Below are positions 40,257 to 48,474 of a stretch of DNA of 64,000 nucleotides, piece by piece. Below the pieces are notes generated by a model that had not been told where the DNA came from, made no database searches, and saw nothing but the letters and a program-made list of their open reading frames with translations. Origin of the DNA: Actinoplanes octamycinicus. GTDB lineage: Bacteria > Actinomycetota > Actinomycetes > Mycobacteriales > Micromonosporaceae. Within the stretch, counting starts at the first letter, position 1; each line of letters starts with the position of its first letter. The translations under genes and the position numbers were made by a program. The stretch is taken from NCBI RefSeq assembly GCF_014205225.1, contig NZ_JACHNB010000001.1, positions 3,825,501-3,889,500 of the forward strand, read 5' to 3'.

Positions 40257-41072
40257 GTGCGATTCATGTATGGGGAGGACGTGCTGTCCGGCAACTGGCG
40301 CCGGCGAAAAGTGATCCCGGAGGTGGACGCCGAGCCGGACCTGGTCGTCGAGGACGCCGACTCCGGGTTCTGTGGCGCGGTGGTCGGCTTCGAGTACGGC
40401 GCGGTGGTGCTGGAGGACCGGCACGGCAAGCGCCGCAACTTCCCGCTCGAGCCGGCCGCCTTCCTGCTCGACGGGCAGGTCGTCACGCTGCGCCGACCGG
40501 CCCCGCAGACGGCGCCCGCGCCGCGCCGGCTGACCGCCTCCGGGTCGGTCGCGGTGGCCGGGGTGACCGCGCGGGTGGCCAAGGCCAGCCGGATCTGGGT
40601 GGAGGGCATCCACGACGCCGCCCTGGTCGAGCGGATCTGGGGCGACGACCTGCGGATCGAGGGCGTGGTGGTGGAGCCGCTGGACGGCATCGACGACCTG
40701 GCCGCCGCCGTCCGGGACTTCCGGCCCGGACCGCAGCGCCGGCTCGGGGTGCTGGTCGACCACCTGGTGCCGGGCTCCAAGGAGAGCCGGATCGTGGCCG
40801 CGGTCACCCATCCGGACGTGCTGATCACCGGTCATCCTTATGTGGACGTCTGGCAGGCGGTCCGACCCGAACGGGTGGGCCTGCGCGCGTGGCCGGTCAT
40901 CCCGCCGGGGCGGCCCTGGAAGGAGGGCGTCTGCGAGGCGGTCGGGGTGCGCGAGCCGGCCGACATGTGGCGCCGGATCCTGGCCTCGGTGCACAGCTAC
41001 CGCGACGTCGAGACCCCGCTGATCAACTCGATGGAGCGGCTCATCGACCACGTCACGGTGCTGCCCGACTGA
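40257..41072 (+). CDS. DUF3097 family protein
   Basis: A 271-residue actinobacterial protein of the DUF3097 family (MYGEDVLSGNWRRRKVIPEV). An N-terminal beta-rich part (FCGAVVGFEYGAVVLEDRHGK) is followed by a region I read as toprim-like: a glutamate motif WVEGIHDAALVERIWG, then GVLVDHLVPGSKESRI. Function is unknown. GTG 40257 has GGAGGG 6 nt upstream; ATG 40266 is also possible and would fit a leaderless TACCGT. It is divergent from the 39394-40176 gene. Confidence 0.85.
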   Translation: MRFMYGEDVLSGNWRRRKVIPEVDAEPDLVVEDADSGFCGAVVGFEYGAVVLEDRHGKRRNFPLEPAAFLLDGQVVTLRRPAPQTAPAPRRLTASGSVAVAGVTARVAKASRIWVEGIHDAALVERIWGDDLRIEGVVVEPLDGIDDLAAAVRDFRPGPQRRLGVLVDHLVPGSKESRIVAAVTHPDVLITGHPYVDVWQAVRPERVGLRAWPVIPPGRPWKEGVCEAVGVREPADMWRRILASVHSYRDVETPLINSMERLIDHVTVLPD

Positions 41073-41092
41073 TCCGGGGCGTCGGACTGCTC

Positions 41093-41120
41093 TTGCTCGC
41101 ATGCCTAGCGGCGCTAGGAT
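41093..41120 (+). promoter_or_regulatory. TetR gene promoter with overlapping palindromic operator
   Basis: TTGCTC (41093-41098), 16 bp, TAGGAT (41115-41120) and 6 nt to the ATG make a leaderless promoter. CCTAGCG-G-CGCTAGG (41104-41118) is a perfect 15-bp palindrome overlapping the spacer and -10, ideal for self-repression. Confidence 0.7.
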
Positions 41121-41126
41121 GAGGGC

Positions 41127-41705
41127 ATGTCGGTAGCCGAACGCAAGCAGCGCGACCGGGCGGTCCGCGAGCGCCTGATCCTGGAGACCGCCCGCGAGCT
41201 CGCCGAGCAGCAGGGCTGGGACGCGGTCACCACCCGGCGGCTCGCCGAGCGGATCGAGTACAGCCAGCCGGTCCTCTACAGCCACTTCCGCGGCAAGCGG
41301 GAGATCATCGGAGCGGTCGCCCTGCAGGGCGCCACCGAGATGGCGGCGGCGGTGCGGGCCGCCACCGCCGCCCAGGCCGACCCGCGGGCCCGGGTCGCCG
41401 CGCTGGCCCGCGCCTACCTCGACTTCGCCGCCCGCCACCCGGCGGTCTACGACGCGCTGTTCCAGCTCGACGGCGGTCTGGCCTACGCCCGGGAGGACAC
41501 CCCGGAGCCGCTCAAGGACGCCTTCGCCGCGCTGCTCGAGAGCCTCGGCGAGGTCGCCGGGGAGGGCGTCGACACGGGACTGTTCACCGAGGTGTTCTGG
41601 TCGTCGCTGCACGGCCTGGCGACGCTGACCCGGGCCGGCCGGCTGCTGCCCGAGGCCGCCGAGGCGCGGGTGGCGCTGCTAGTCGACCGGCTCGCCGTGC
41701 TCTGA
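41127..41705 (+). CDS. TetR-family transcriptional regulator
   Basis: A 192-residue TetR regulator. The HTH is at residues ~15-60 (GWDAVTTRRLAERIEYSQPVLYSHFRGKREII). The ligand-binding half (YLDFAARHPAVYDALFQLDGG, FTEVFWSSLHGLATLTRAGR) resembles the WHG-type C-terminal domain. A perfect palindrome on its own promoter suggests autoregulation. It converges on, and overlaps by 27 bp, the MocR gene. No obvious structural target lies next to it. Confidence 0.88.
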   Translation: MSVAERKQRDRAVRERLILETARELAEQQGWDAVTTRRLAERIEYSQPVLYSHFRGKREIIGAVALQGATEMAAAVRAATAAQADPRARVAALARAYLDFAARHPAVYDALFQLDGGLAYAREDTPEPLKDAFAALLESLGEVAGEGVDTGLFTEVFWSSLHGLATLTRAGRLLPEAAEARVALLVDRLAVL

Positions 41706-43133
41706 CAGCGGGACCCGGCCGATCCGGGCGGCGGCCTCGGCCAGCCGGTCCGGCGGGTGCGCGGCGTAACCGATCACTAGCCCCGGCGGGCCGGGGAGCA
41801 GCCGGTGCCAGCTGAGCGGGTGCACCAGCACGCCGGCGTCCCGGACCCGGCCGGCGAAGGCGACATCGTCCACCCCGGCCGGCAACTCGGCCAGCAGGTG
41901 CAGGCCGGCCGCCACGCCACGGACCCGGGCCTGCGGCAGGTGCGCCCGCAGGCCGGCGAGCAGGGCGTCGCGACGGATCCGCTGGCGGGCGCGGACCGTA
42001 CGCAAATGGCGCTCGTAATCCCCGCCGGCCAGCAACTCGGCGAGCACCAGCTGGGGGAGCGCGGAGCTGCCCAGGTCGCTGGCGTGCTTGGCGGCGAGCA
42101 GGTCGGCCTGCCACCGGCGCGGCGCGATCAGCCAGCCCAGCCGGATCCCCGGGGCCAGCGACTTGGAGACACTGCCCAGGTAGGCGACCTGTTCCGGGGC
42201 GGAACCCTGGAGCGCGGCGACCGGCGCCCGGTCGTAGCGGTGCTCGGCGTCGTAGTCGTCCTCGATCACCAGCCGGTCGCCGCCGGCCGCCCAGGCGAGC
42301 AGCTCGCGGCGGCGCTCCGGGGCGAGCACCACCCCGGTCGGGAACTGGTGCGCCGGGGTGAGCAGCACGGTCCGCAGACCGCTGCCGATCAGCGCGTCGA
42401 CACGCAGCCCGCCGCTGTCGACCGGCACCGGCTCGGGGTGCATCCCCCAGTGCGCGATCTGGTCACGGGCGCCGCGCGACCCCGGATCCTCGACCGCCCA
42501 CCCGGTCTCGCCGCGGGCCGACCGGACCTGCGCCAGGAGAGCGAGCCCTTGCGCGACGCCGCCGCACACCAGGATGTCGTCCGCCTCGGCCAGGACTCCC
42601 CGGGTACGGGCGAGCCACCCGACCAGCTCGGCACGCAGGCGTGGGGTGCCGCCGGGATCGCCGTACCCCAGGTCGGCGGCGGTCACCCGGTCCAGGACCG
42701 CGCGTTCCGCCCGCAGCCAGGCGGCCCGCGGGAACGCGGAGAGGTCGGGCACACCGGGGGAGAGGTTCAGGTCGATGCCGTCCGGGGTGGACAGTGGCAG
42801 CCGCAGCTCGTGCAACGTGCGCCGCCGGTCGGCGGGCGGTCGCGGGGTGACCGCCGCGTCCCGGGCCACCACCGTCCCGGAGCCGGTCCGTGCCCCGGCC
42901 AGCCCCTCGTCCACCAGCCGCTGGTAGGCCTGCACCACCACGCCTCGGGAGACGCCCAGCTCGGCCGCGAGCAACCGGGTCGGCGGCAGCCGGGTGCCGG
43001 GCGCCAGCCGGCCGGCGGCGATCGCCGCGCGCAGGCCGTCGGCCAGCCAGCCGGTCAGCCCTTTCGCCGGCGCCTCCTCCGTCCGCAACTGCAGGAAGTC
43101 CGACCCGATCTCGCCCGCCTGCGCCGCTCCCAC
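41679..43133 (-). CDS. MocR/PdxR-type GntR regulator with aminotransferase fold
   Basis: A 484-residue fusion protein. An N-terminal GntR winged helix (RLPPTRLLAAELGVSRGVVVQAYQRLV) is joined to a class I aminotransferase-like domain. Its PLP-lysine segment is GSVSKSLAPGIRLGWLIAP and the cofactor Asp/Tyr lies in IEDDYDAEHRY. MocR regulators sense PLP or amino compounds and usually control a divergent gene, here the EamA transporter. Direct ATTGG repeats lie between the two. Its 3' end overlaps the TetR gene by 27 bp. Confidence 0.9.
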   Translation of the reverse strand: MGAAQAGEIGSDFLQLRTEEAPAKGLTGWLADGLRAAIAAGRLAPGTRLPPTRLLAAELGVSRGVVVQAYQRLVDEGLAGARTGSGTVVARDAAVTPRPPADRRRTLHELRLPLSTPDGIDLNLSPGVPDLSAFPRAAWLRAERAVLDRVTAADLGYGDPGGTPRLRAELVGWLARTRGVLAEADDILVCGGVAQGLALLAQVRSARGETGWAVEDPGSRGARDQIAHWGMHPEPVPVDSGGLRVDALIGSGLRTVLLTPAHQFPTGVVLAPERRRELLAWAAGGDRLVIEDDYDAEHRYDRAPVAALQGSAPEQVAYLGSVSKSLAPGIRLGWLIAPRRWQADLLAAKHASDLGSSALPQLVLAELLAGGDYERHLRTVRARQRIRRDALLAGLRAHLPQARVRGVAAGLHLLAELPAGVDDVAFAGRVRDAGVLVHPLSWHRLLPGPPGLVIGYAAHPPDRLAEAAARIGRVPLSEHGEPVD

Positions 43134-43169
43134 ACCGTCTCCTCGGTCGCCGTCGCCCCGGAGCCGAGA

Positions 43170-43198
43170 ATTGGTTCACCTCATCCCGCCGGGATTGG
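43170..43198. promoter_or_regulatory. Candidate MocR operator (direct ATTGG repeats)
   Basis: ATTGGTTC at 43170 and ATTGGACC at 43194 are direct repeats 24 bp apart, with a related GGACCAT nearby, in the gap between the MocR and transporter starts. MocR proteins typically bind direct repeats. Confidence 0.4.
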
Positions 43199-43228
43199 AC
43201 CTCGAAACGGACCATACCCGCCGGGAGC

Positions 43229-44137
43229 ATGAGACGCATGAAGGCGTTCCCGATCCTGGCCGGCGCGGCCGGCATGGCGTTCGTCGGCGGCAGCGTCGCC
43301 GTCTCCGGCCACCTGGCCGACGCGCCCAACCTGACCGTGCAGGCCCTCCGCTACGCGCTGGCCTGCCTGCTGCTGATCGTCTGGGCCCGGGCGACCCGGA
43401 CCCCGCTGCGCCGCCCGCGCGGCGCCGAATGGCTCTGGCTGCTCGGCGTCACCGTGGCCGGTCTACTGATCTTCAACATCGCCCTGGTGCACGGCGCCGA
43501 ACACGCCGAACCCGCGGTCCTCGGCGTCGCGGTCGCCTGCGTCCCGATCCTGCTCGCCGCCGGCGGCCCGCTGCTGCAGGGCCACGGCGCGGCCCCGCGG
43601 GTGCTGCTCGCCGCGGTCGTGGTCACCCTCGGCGCGGTCCTGGTCGAAGGCCTCGGCCGGGCCGACACCACCGGGGTGCTCTGGGCCGTCGTCACCTTCG
43701 TCTGCGAAGCCCTGTTCACCCTGCTCGCCGTCCCGGTCCTGGGCCGGCACGGCCCGCTCGGCGTCTCGGTGCACGCCACCTGGATGGCGGTCGTCCTGTT
43801 CGGCGTCGGCGGGCTGGTCACCGAGGGCCCGGCCGCGGCCCTCCGCCTGCACGGCGACGACGTGCTGGCCGGCCTCTACCTGGCGGTGGCGGTCACCGCG
43901 GTGGCCTTCCTGCTCTGGTACACCTGCGTCACCCGGATCGGCCCCGGCCGGGCGGGGCTGCTCACCGGGGTGGCGCCGATCTCGGCGGCGCTGACCGGGA
44001 TGGCGCTCGGTGGGCCGGCGCCGCGCCCGCTGGTCTGGGTCGGCATCGCGACGGTCGCGGTGGGTTTGGCCGTCGGGCTGACCGCTCGCACTCCGGCCGC
44101 GGAGCCGGAACCGGCGCCGGTGCTGGCGGGCGCTTAG
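43229..44137 (+). CDS. EamA/DMT-family transporter
   Basis: A 302-residue membrane protein with about ten hydrophobic helices in two EamA repeats of five, for example LACLLLIVWARATRTPLRR and LAVTAVAFLLWYTCVTRIGPG. DMT exporters move amino acids, vitamins or drugs. Divergence from a MocR regulator suggests a vitamin B6 or amino-compound exporter, an inference from context. The start is ATG 43229 or 43238; the former lies 1 nt after GGGAG, the latter 10 nt after it. Confidence 0.87.
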   Translation: MRRMKAFPILAGAAGMAFVGGSVAVSGHLADAPNLTVQALRYALACLLLIVWARATRTPLRRPRGAEWLWLLGVTVAGLLIFNIALVHGAEHAEPAVLGVAVACVPILLAAGGPLLQGHGAAPRVLLAAVVVTLGAVLVEGLGRADTTGVLWAVVTFVCEALFTLLAVPVLGRHGPLGVSVHATWMAVVLFGVGGLVTEGPAAALRLHGDDVLAGLYLAVAVTAVAFLLWYTCVTRIGPGRAGLLTGVAPISAALTGMALGGPAPRPLVWVGIATVAVGLAVGLTARTPAAEPEPAPVLAGA

Positions 44138-44159
44138 CCGCGATCGGTGGGTCTGCGCC

Positions 44160-44305
44160 GAGCGCGGCTTGCCGGGCTGTGCTGTGGGTGGCTTTGGGCT
44201 GAGGGCGGCTTGCCGGGCTGTGCTGTGGGTGGCTTTGGGCTGAGGGCGGCTTGCCGGCCTGTGCTGTCGGTGGCTCTGGGCCGAGCGCGGCTTGCCGGCC
44301 CGGGC
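44160..44305. repeat. 41-bp tandem repeat, 3.5 copies
   Basis: GAGSGCGGCTTGCCGGSCTG plus TGCTGTGGGTGGCTTTGGGCT recurs at 44160, 44201, 44242 and 44283. The copies are nearly identical. The array follows the transporter stop, and no gene is supported. Confidence 0.92.
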
Positions 44306-44411
44306 CGGCAGCAGATCGGGCCAGCGCAGCAACACGATGCGGGCGAGCACCCGGCCGCAACCGATGGCTCCGGCGCGGGGGCGCGGGTCCGAGGCGCGCC
44401 CCGCGCTTATT

Positions 44412-44509
44412 GCCCGCCCTCCCAGGGGGTTGCCCCCGCTGAACAGTGTGGCGGGAGGCGCCGGGCGGTGGCGGCCGGCCTGTGGACAACCCGGGACTGT
44501 GGACGACGG
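44412..44509. repeat. Dispersed DnaA-box-like element, copy A
   Basis: The order is GCCCGCCCTCCC, a GGGGG/CCCCC hairpin (44425-44437), TGAACAGTGTGGCG, a 24-nt variable part, TGTGGACAA (44481-44489), 8 bp, and TGTGGACGA (44498-44506). TGTGGACAA is the exact complement of the Streptomyces/Mycobacterium DnaA box TTGTCCACA. A second copy with the same spacing lies at 54875-54971. It sits between the convergent genes ending at 44137 and 44555. Confidence 0.8.
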
Positions 44510-44554
44510 CGGCGGCCGCCGGCTGGGTGCTCCGGCCGTACCGGAAAGTGGCCT

Positions 44555-45865
44555 TCAAGCGAGATCGTGGGGATTCCGGCTGAAGCGGAACGTGGCGATG
44601 TCGATCTTCGAGACCGCGCCGTCCGGGGTGCGCAGGACCGTGAGGATCTCGCCCTCGTTGCTGCCGGTGACGCCGCGCCAGCGGTCCGGGGCCTCGCGGC
44701 GGAAGAGCGTGTGGTGGCCGGGACCGGTCATCGCCAGTCCGTCGGCCTCCGGGGCGAGGTCGTATTCGCGGCCCATCCACCACCAGCGGCCGCAGATCTC
44801 GGCGGCCTCGCCCCGCGGCGGCGCGGGCGGGTGCCAGGCCGGGGCGGGCGCGGGCGGCTCGCTGTCCAGGACCGTGGTGAGGGTGCGCAGGCTCAGGTCC
44901 TTGATGCTGTCCTCGCCGTCGAAGCCGTAGGCGTTGGCGAAGACCACCACGCCGTAACGGCTGCGCCGGTGCACCGCGAGGTGCGCGACGTAGCCGGGCA
45001 TCGAGCCGCCGTGACCGACGTAGACGCGTTCGCCGACCCGGAACAGCTGCGGCCCGAGGCCGTGCCCGGCGGTCCAGGACTCCAGGTCGCCGATGGTGAC
45101 CGGGCTGCACATCTCGTCGACTGTCTCCCGGGCCAGCACCGCGGGGGCCGGGTCGGCCAGGAAGCCGGCCCACTTGGCCATGTCGGTGACGGTGGACCAG
45201 AGCTGGCCGGCCGGGGCCATCGCGCCGGTGTCCGGGCGCGGCTCCTCGTGCAGCGTGCCGCCGAGCGCGTGCACCACGTAGCCGCGGGCGAACGGCTCGA
45301 CCGGGTGGTAGCTGGTGCGTTTCATTCCCAGCGGGTCGAGGACCCGCTTGGTGACCAGCTCCGACCAGCTCTGCCCGGTGACCCGGGCGAGGACCGCGCC
45401 GAGCAGTCCGTAGGCCAGGTTCGAGTAGCGGTAGCGGCGGAAGGGGGGTCCGGTCAGTTTTTCGTACGTCAACCCGCCCAGCAACTGGTCCACGTCCCCG
45501 CCCGGGTTCCGTTCCCACCAGGGCCCGTCCGGCTCCCGCTGCAGCCCGGAGACGTGCCCGAGCAGCTGGCGCAGCGTCACCCCGCCGATCGGGGTGCCCG
45601 GCAGGTGCCGGTAGAGCAGGTCGTCGAGCGCGAAGAAGCCCTCGTCGCGCAGCTGCATGACCAGCGTCGCGGTGATCGTCTTGGTGATCGAGCCGAGCCG
45701 GTACTGGGTCTTCGGGTCGGGTCGCGGCGTCTCCCCGGCGAAGGCGTTGTGCAGCACCGCCCGGTCGCGCACCACGGCCAGGGCGAGTGACGGCACCCGG
45801 CCACGGGACTGGGCCCGGGCGGCGATCTCGTCGACCCGTCGGGCGGTCTCCGGAAGCAGTGTCAC
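44555..45865 (-). CDS. Serine hydrolase of the class C beta-lactamase/DD-peptidase family
   Basis: A 436-residue protein. The nucleophile motif SxxK is S-I-T-K (~59), the YxN motif is in RYRYSNLAYG, and the third motif is HGG in VGHGGSMPGYVA. A C-terminal lipocalin-like beta domain (~350-436) follows, as in ClbP/LACTB-type hydrolases. It has no signal peptide, so it is probably an intracellular esterase or peptidase; beta-lactam hydrolysis is not implied. The GTG at 45865 has AGGAGG 9 nt upstream. Confidence 0.88.
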   Translation of the reverse strand: MTLLPETARRVDEIAARAQSRGRVPSLALAVVRDRAVLHNAFAGETPRPDPKTQYRLGSITKTITATLVMQLRDEGFFALDDLLYRHLPGTPIGGVTLRQLLGHVSGLQREPDGPWWERNPGGDVDQLLGGLTYEKLTGPPFRRYRYSNLAYGLLGAVLARVTGQSWSELVTKRVLDPLGMKRTSYHPVEPFARGYVVHALGGTLHEEPRPDTGAMAPAGQLWSTVTDMAKWAGFLADPAPAVLARETVDEMCSPVTIGDLESWTAGHGLGPQLFRVGERVYVGHGGSMPGYVAHLAVHRRSRYGVVVFANAYGFDGEDSIKDLSLRTLTTVLDSEPPAPAPAWHPPAPPRGEAAEICGRWWWMGREYDLAPEADGLAMTGPGHHTLFRREAPDRWRGVTGSNEGEILTVLRTPDGAVSKIDIATFRFSRNPHDLA

Positions 45866-45948
45866 GGTGGGGGTCCTCCTGCTGTGCGACTGACGGGTAC
45901 AACTGTCCGAGGGCGGTTCGGCTACGCCGTAGCGTGGCATCGCCGGAT

Positions 45949-46425
45949 ATGCGCCGACGTGACACGATCGTTGATGTGGATGCCGTTCTCTGGGTCGTCC
46001 TCGCCGTCGCTCTGGCGATCGGCGAGGCCTTCACCGCGACCATTCTGATCATCTTCTTCGCGGCCGGCGCCGCCGCGGCGGCCCTGGCGGCTGCCCTGGG
46101 TGCGCCGCTGCTCCTCCAGGTCATCGTCTTCGCCCTGGTCTCCGGGCTGTCGGTGGCGGCGATCCGCCCGGTGATCATGCGGCACGCCCGGTCCGCGCTG
46201 GAGACCGGCGACACCCCCTTCGGCATCGAGGCGATGGAGGGGCACCACGGCACCGTGCTCGAGGACGTTGACGCCGACCACGGCCAGATCCGGATCGACG
46301 GCGAGATCTGGCAGGCCCGCTCCTTCGACGGCCGGGAGACGTTCCCGGCCGGCCAGCGGGTCCGCGTGGTCAAGGTCCGGGGCGCCACCGCCCTGGTCTG
46401 GCACGACGATCTGCCCGACCTCTGA
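45949..46425 (+). CDS. NfeD family membrane protein
   Basis: A 158-residue protein. Two or three membrane helices (about residues 10-70) precede an OB-fold domain (GHHGTVLEDVDADHGQIRIDGEIWQARS) characteristic of NfeD/YuaF proteins. These work with SPFH proteins, and the SPFH gene starts 33 bp downstream. The start is ATG 45949; GTG 45976 would shorten the N-terminus without touching the first helix. No clear Shine-Dalgarno is visible. Confidence 0.87.
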   Translation: MRRRDTIVDVDAVLWVVLAVALAIGEAFTATILIIFFAAGAAAAALAAALGAPLLLQVIVFALVSGLSVAAIRPVIMRHARSALETGDTPFGIEAMEGHHGTVLEDVDADHGQIRIDGEIWQARSFDGRETFPAGQRVRVVKVRGATALVWHDDLPDL

Positions 46426-46458
46426 CAAGAAGTGCATCGCTACACATAGAGAGGCGCC

Positions 46459-47577
46459 ATGGAAGCAGTCATCGCTGTCCTGGTCATAGTCATCGCCATC
46501 TTCGCGGTGACCACCATCGTCCGGTCCATCCGGATCGTCCCACAGCAGCGGATGGACGTGGTGGAGCGGCTGGGCCGCTACAAGCGGACCCTCAACCCGG
46601 GCCTCAACCTGCTGGTCCCGTTCGTCGACGCGGTGCGCAGCAAGGTGGACATGCGGGAGCAGGTGGTCTCGTTCCCGCCGCAGCCGGTGATCACCTCGGA
46701 CAACCTGGTCGTCTCGATCGACACCGTGCTCTACTTCAAGGTCGTCGACCCGGTCCGGGCCACCTACGAGATCGCCAACTTCCTCCAGGCGATCGAGCAG
46801 CTCACCGTCACCACCCTGCGCAACGTGATCGGTTCGCTCGACCTGGAGCGCGCGCTGACCAGCCGCGAGGAGATCAACCGGCACCTGTCCACGGTGCTGG
46901 ACGAGACCACCGGCCGGTGGGGCATCAAGGTCACCCGGGTGGAGATCAAGGCGATCGAGCCGCCGCCGAGCATCCGCGACTCGATGGAGAAGCAGATGCG
47001 CGCCGAGCGGGAGCGCCGCGCGACGATCCTGAACGCCGAGGGTCACAAGCAGGCGCAGATCCTCACCGCCGAGGGTGAGAAGCAGGCCGCGGTGCTCCGC
47101 GCCGACGGTGACCGGCAGTCCCGGATCCTGCAGGCCGAGGGTCAGGCCAAGGCGATCCGGACCGTGTTCGACGCGATCCACCAGGCCAACCCGTCGCAGA
47201 AGGTGCTGGCGTACCAGTACCTGCAGAGCCTGCCGCAGATCGCCAACGGCTCGGCGAACAAGGTGTGGATCGTGCCGACCGAGCTGACCAAGGCCCTGGA
47301 GGGTCTCGGCGGCGCGCTGGGCGGCCTGGCCAACATGGCCGGCGACATCCCGTCGCCGCAGGTGGACGCCGGTGCGGTGGAGCGCGAGGCGGAGGCCGCC
47401 GCGGAGGCCGCCGCGGCCGAGGCGCAGCGGGTGAACGCCGAGGTGCGCGAGGCCGAGGCGCAGGTGTCCGGCGACTCGGAGCAGACCGCGGCGCTGCCCG
47501 CCGCGCCGGCGGTGCCGCCGGCGTCGGCGATCGGCGGGGCGGACTACAACGGGGCGGCCCAGCCCGAGCGTTCCTGA
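46459..47577 (+). CDS. SPFH/band 7 membrane-associated protein, QmcA-like
   Basis: A 372-residue protein. An N-terminal membrane anchor (residues 1-20) is followed by the SPFH domain (VPQQRMDVVERLGRYKRTL, ALTSREEINRHLSTVLDE). A long coiled coil rich in EGxKQAxIL repeats comes next, then an Ala/Pro-rich tail. SPFH/NfeD pairs organise membrane microdomains and quality control. A very strong terminator follows the stop, closing the two-gene unit. Confidence 0.92.
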   Translation: MEAVIAVLVIVIAIFAVTTIVRSIRIVPQQRMDVVERLGRYKRTLNPGLNLLVPFVDAVRSKVDMREQVVSFPPQPVITSDNLVVSIDTVLYFKVVDPVRATYEIANFLQAIEQLTVTTLRNVIGSLDLERALTSREEINRHLSTVLDETTGRWGIKVTRVEIKAIEPPPSIRDSMEKQMRAERERRATILNAEGHKQAQILTAEGEKQAAVLRADGDRQSRILQAEGQAKAIRTVFDAIHQANPSQKVLAYQYLQSLPQIANGSANKVWIVPTELTKALEGLGGALGGLANMAGDIPSPQVDAGAVEREAEAAAEAAAAEAQRVNAEVREAEAQVSGDSEQTAALPAAPAVPPASAIGGADYNGAAQPERS

Positions 47578-47603
47578 CCCGTCAGGACGGAAGCTGTCAG
47601 CAC

Positions 47604-47643
47604 GGACGGCCGGTCTCCACGGAGGCCGGCCGTCCGGCTTTTC
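47604..47643 (+). terminator. Rho-independent terminator after the SPFH gene
   Basis: GGACGGCCGG and CCGGCCGTCC (10-bp arms), with inner CTCC/GGAG pairing, are followed by GGCTTTTCT. It is one of the few hairpins in the window with a T-run. Confidence 0.9.
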
Positions 47644-47761
47644 TCGACATTTCCTGAGATTAGGCTCACAGCTTCCTACGTATTTGACATGCTTCGTCTC
47701 GGATTTCCGACCGGTTGCCCCCGGCCGCTCGGCGTGTTGCCCCTGCGAGCGAGGCGGAGCC

Positions 47762-48439
47762 ATGAGCATCAGCCATCGTCACACCGCGAGCGGCCGGCCC
47801 CTGCGGGTGGCCCCGGCCTGGGTCGGCGCCGCCGCCCCGGCCGACGGCGCCGTCGCGGACCACTACGTGCTCCCGGTCCGGGAGGCGGTGTGGATCTGGT
47901 CGGTGCGCCGGTTCGCCCGGCTGGCCCTGTGGGCGCTGCCCGCGGCCTCGGTCCTGTACGGCTGGGTCACCCTGGGGGTCGGCGTCCCGCCCGGCCCGTT
48001 GCCGGTCGCGCTGCTGGCCGGCTGGCTGGCGGCGGTCGCGCTGATCGCGCTGGCCGGCCTGCTCGCCGGGGCACGGACCCGGCGCGTCGCGCTGACCGGG
48101 CTGCTGGTCGCGCTGGCCGGCGGCACCCTGCTGCTGCCGCTGGCCGCGCTGCCCGCGGACGGCGCGGCCGACTCGGTCTCGCTCGCCGCCGGGCAGGTGC
48201 GGACCCTGGTCCAGGTGGCCTGCGCGATCTCCGGGACCGGGCTGCTGCTGCTCGGCTGGGCGGTGTTCCGCTCCAAGCTGGTCAACCCGGCGGACGGCGT
48301 GCTGCTGATGCTCGCTGCGGTGGCGCTGGGCGCCGGGTCGTACGCGGTGCGGCCGCTGCCGACGGTCGGCGCGCTGCTGCTCCTCGCCGCCGGGATGGGG
48401 CTGGCCTGGACGGGTGGCCGGTTGGTGCCGCGGACCTGA
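47762..48439 (+). CDS. Multi-pass membrane protein of unknown function
   Basis: A 225-residue protein. The first ~50 residues are polar, ending VREAVWIWSVRRFARLALWA, then five or six hydrophobic helices follow to the C-terminus. No known transporter or enzyme motif is visible. The ATG at 47762 is preceded by GCGGAGCC, a moderate ribosome-binding site. It lies alone between the SPFH terminator and the reductase gene, 35 bp ahead of the latter, with which it may share a transcript. Confidence 0.72.
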   Translation: MSISHRHTASGRPLRVAPAWVGAAAPADGAVADHYVLPVREAVWIWSVRRFARLALWALPAASVLYGWVTLGVGVPPGPLPVALLAGWLAAVALIALAGLLAGARTRRVALTGLLVALAGGTLLLPLAALPADGAADSVSLAAGQVRTLVQVACAISGTGLLLLGWAVFRSKLVNPADGVLLMLAAVALGAGSYAVRPLPTVGALLLLAAGMGLAWTGGRLVPRT

Positions 48440-48474
48440 GACTTGTCCCCGGAACGTGACGAGAGGGGACAGGC

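Noticed and set aside
44412..44509. Chromosomal replication origin
   Set aside because: Only two or three DnaA-like boxes are present, with no AT-rich unwinding region and no dnaA, dnaN or recF neighbours.
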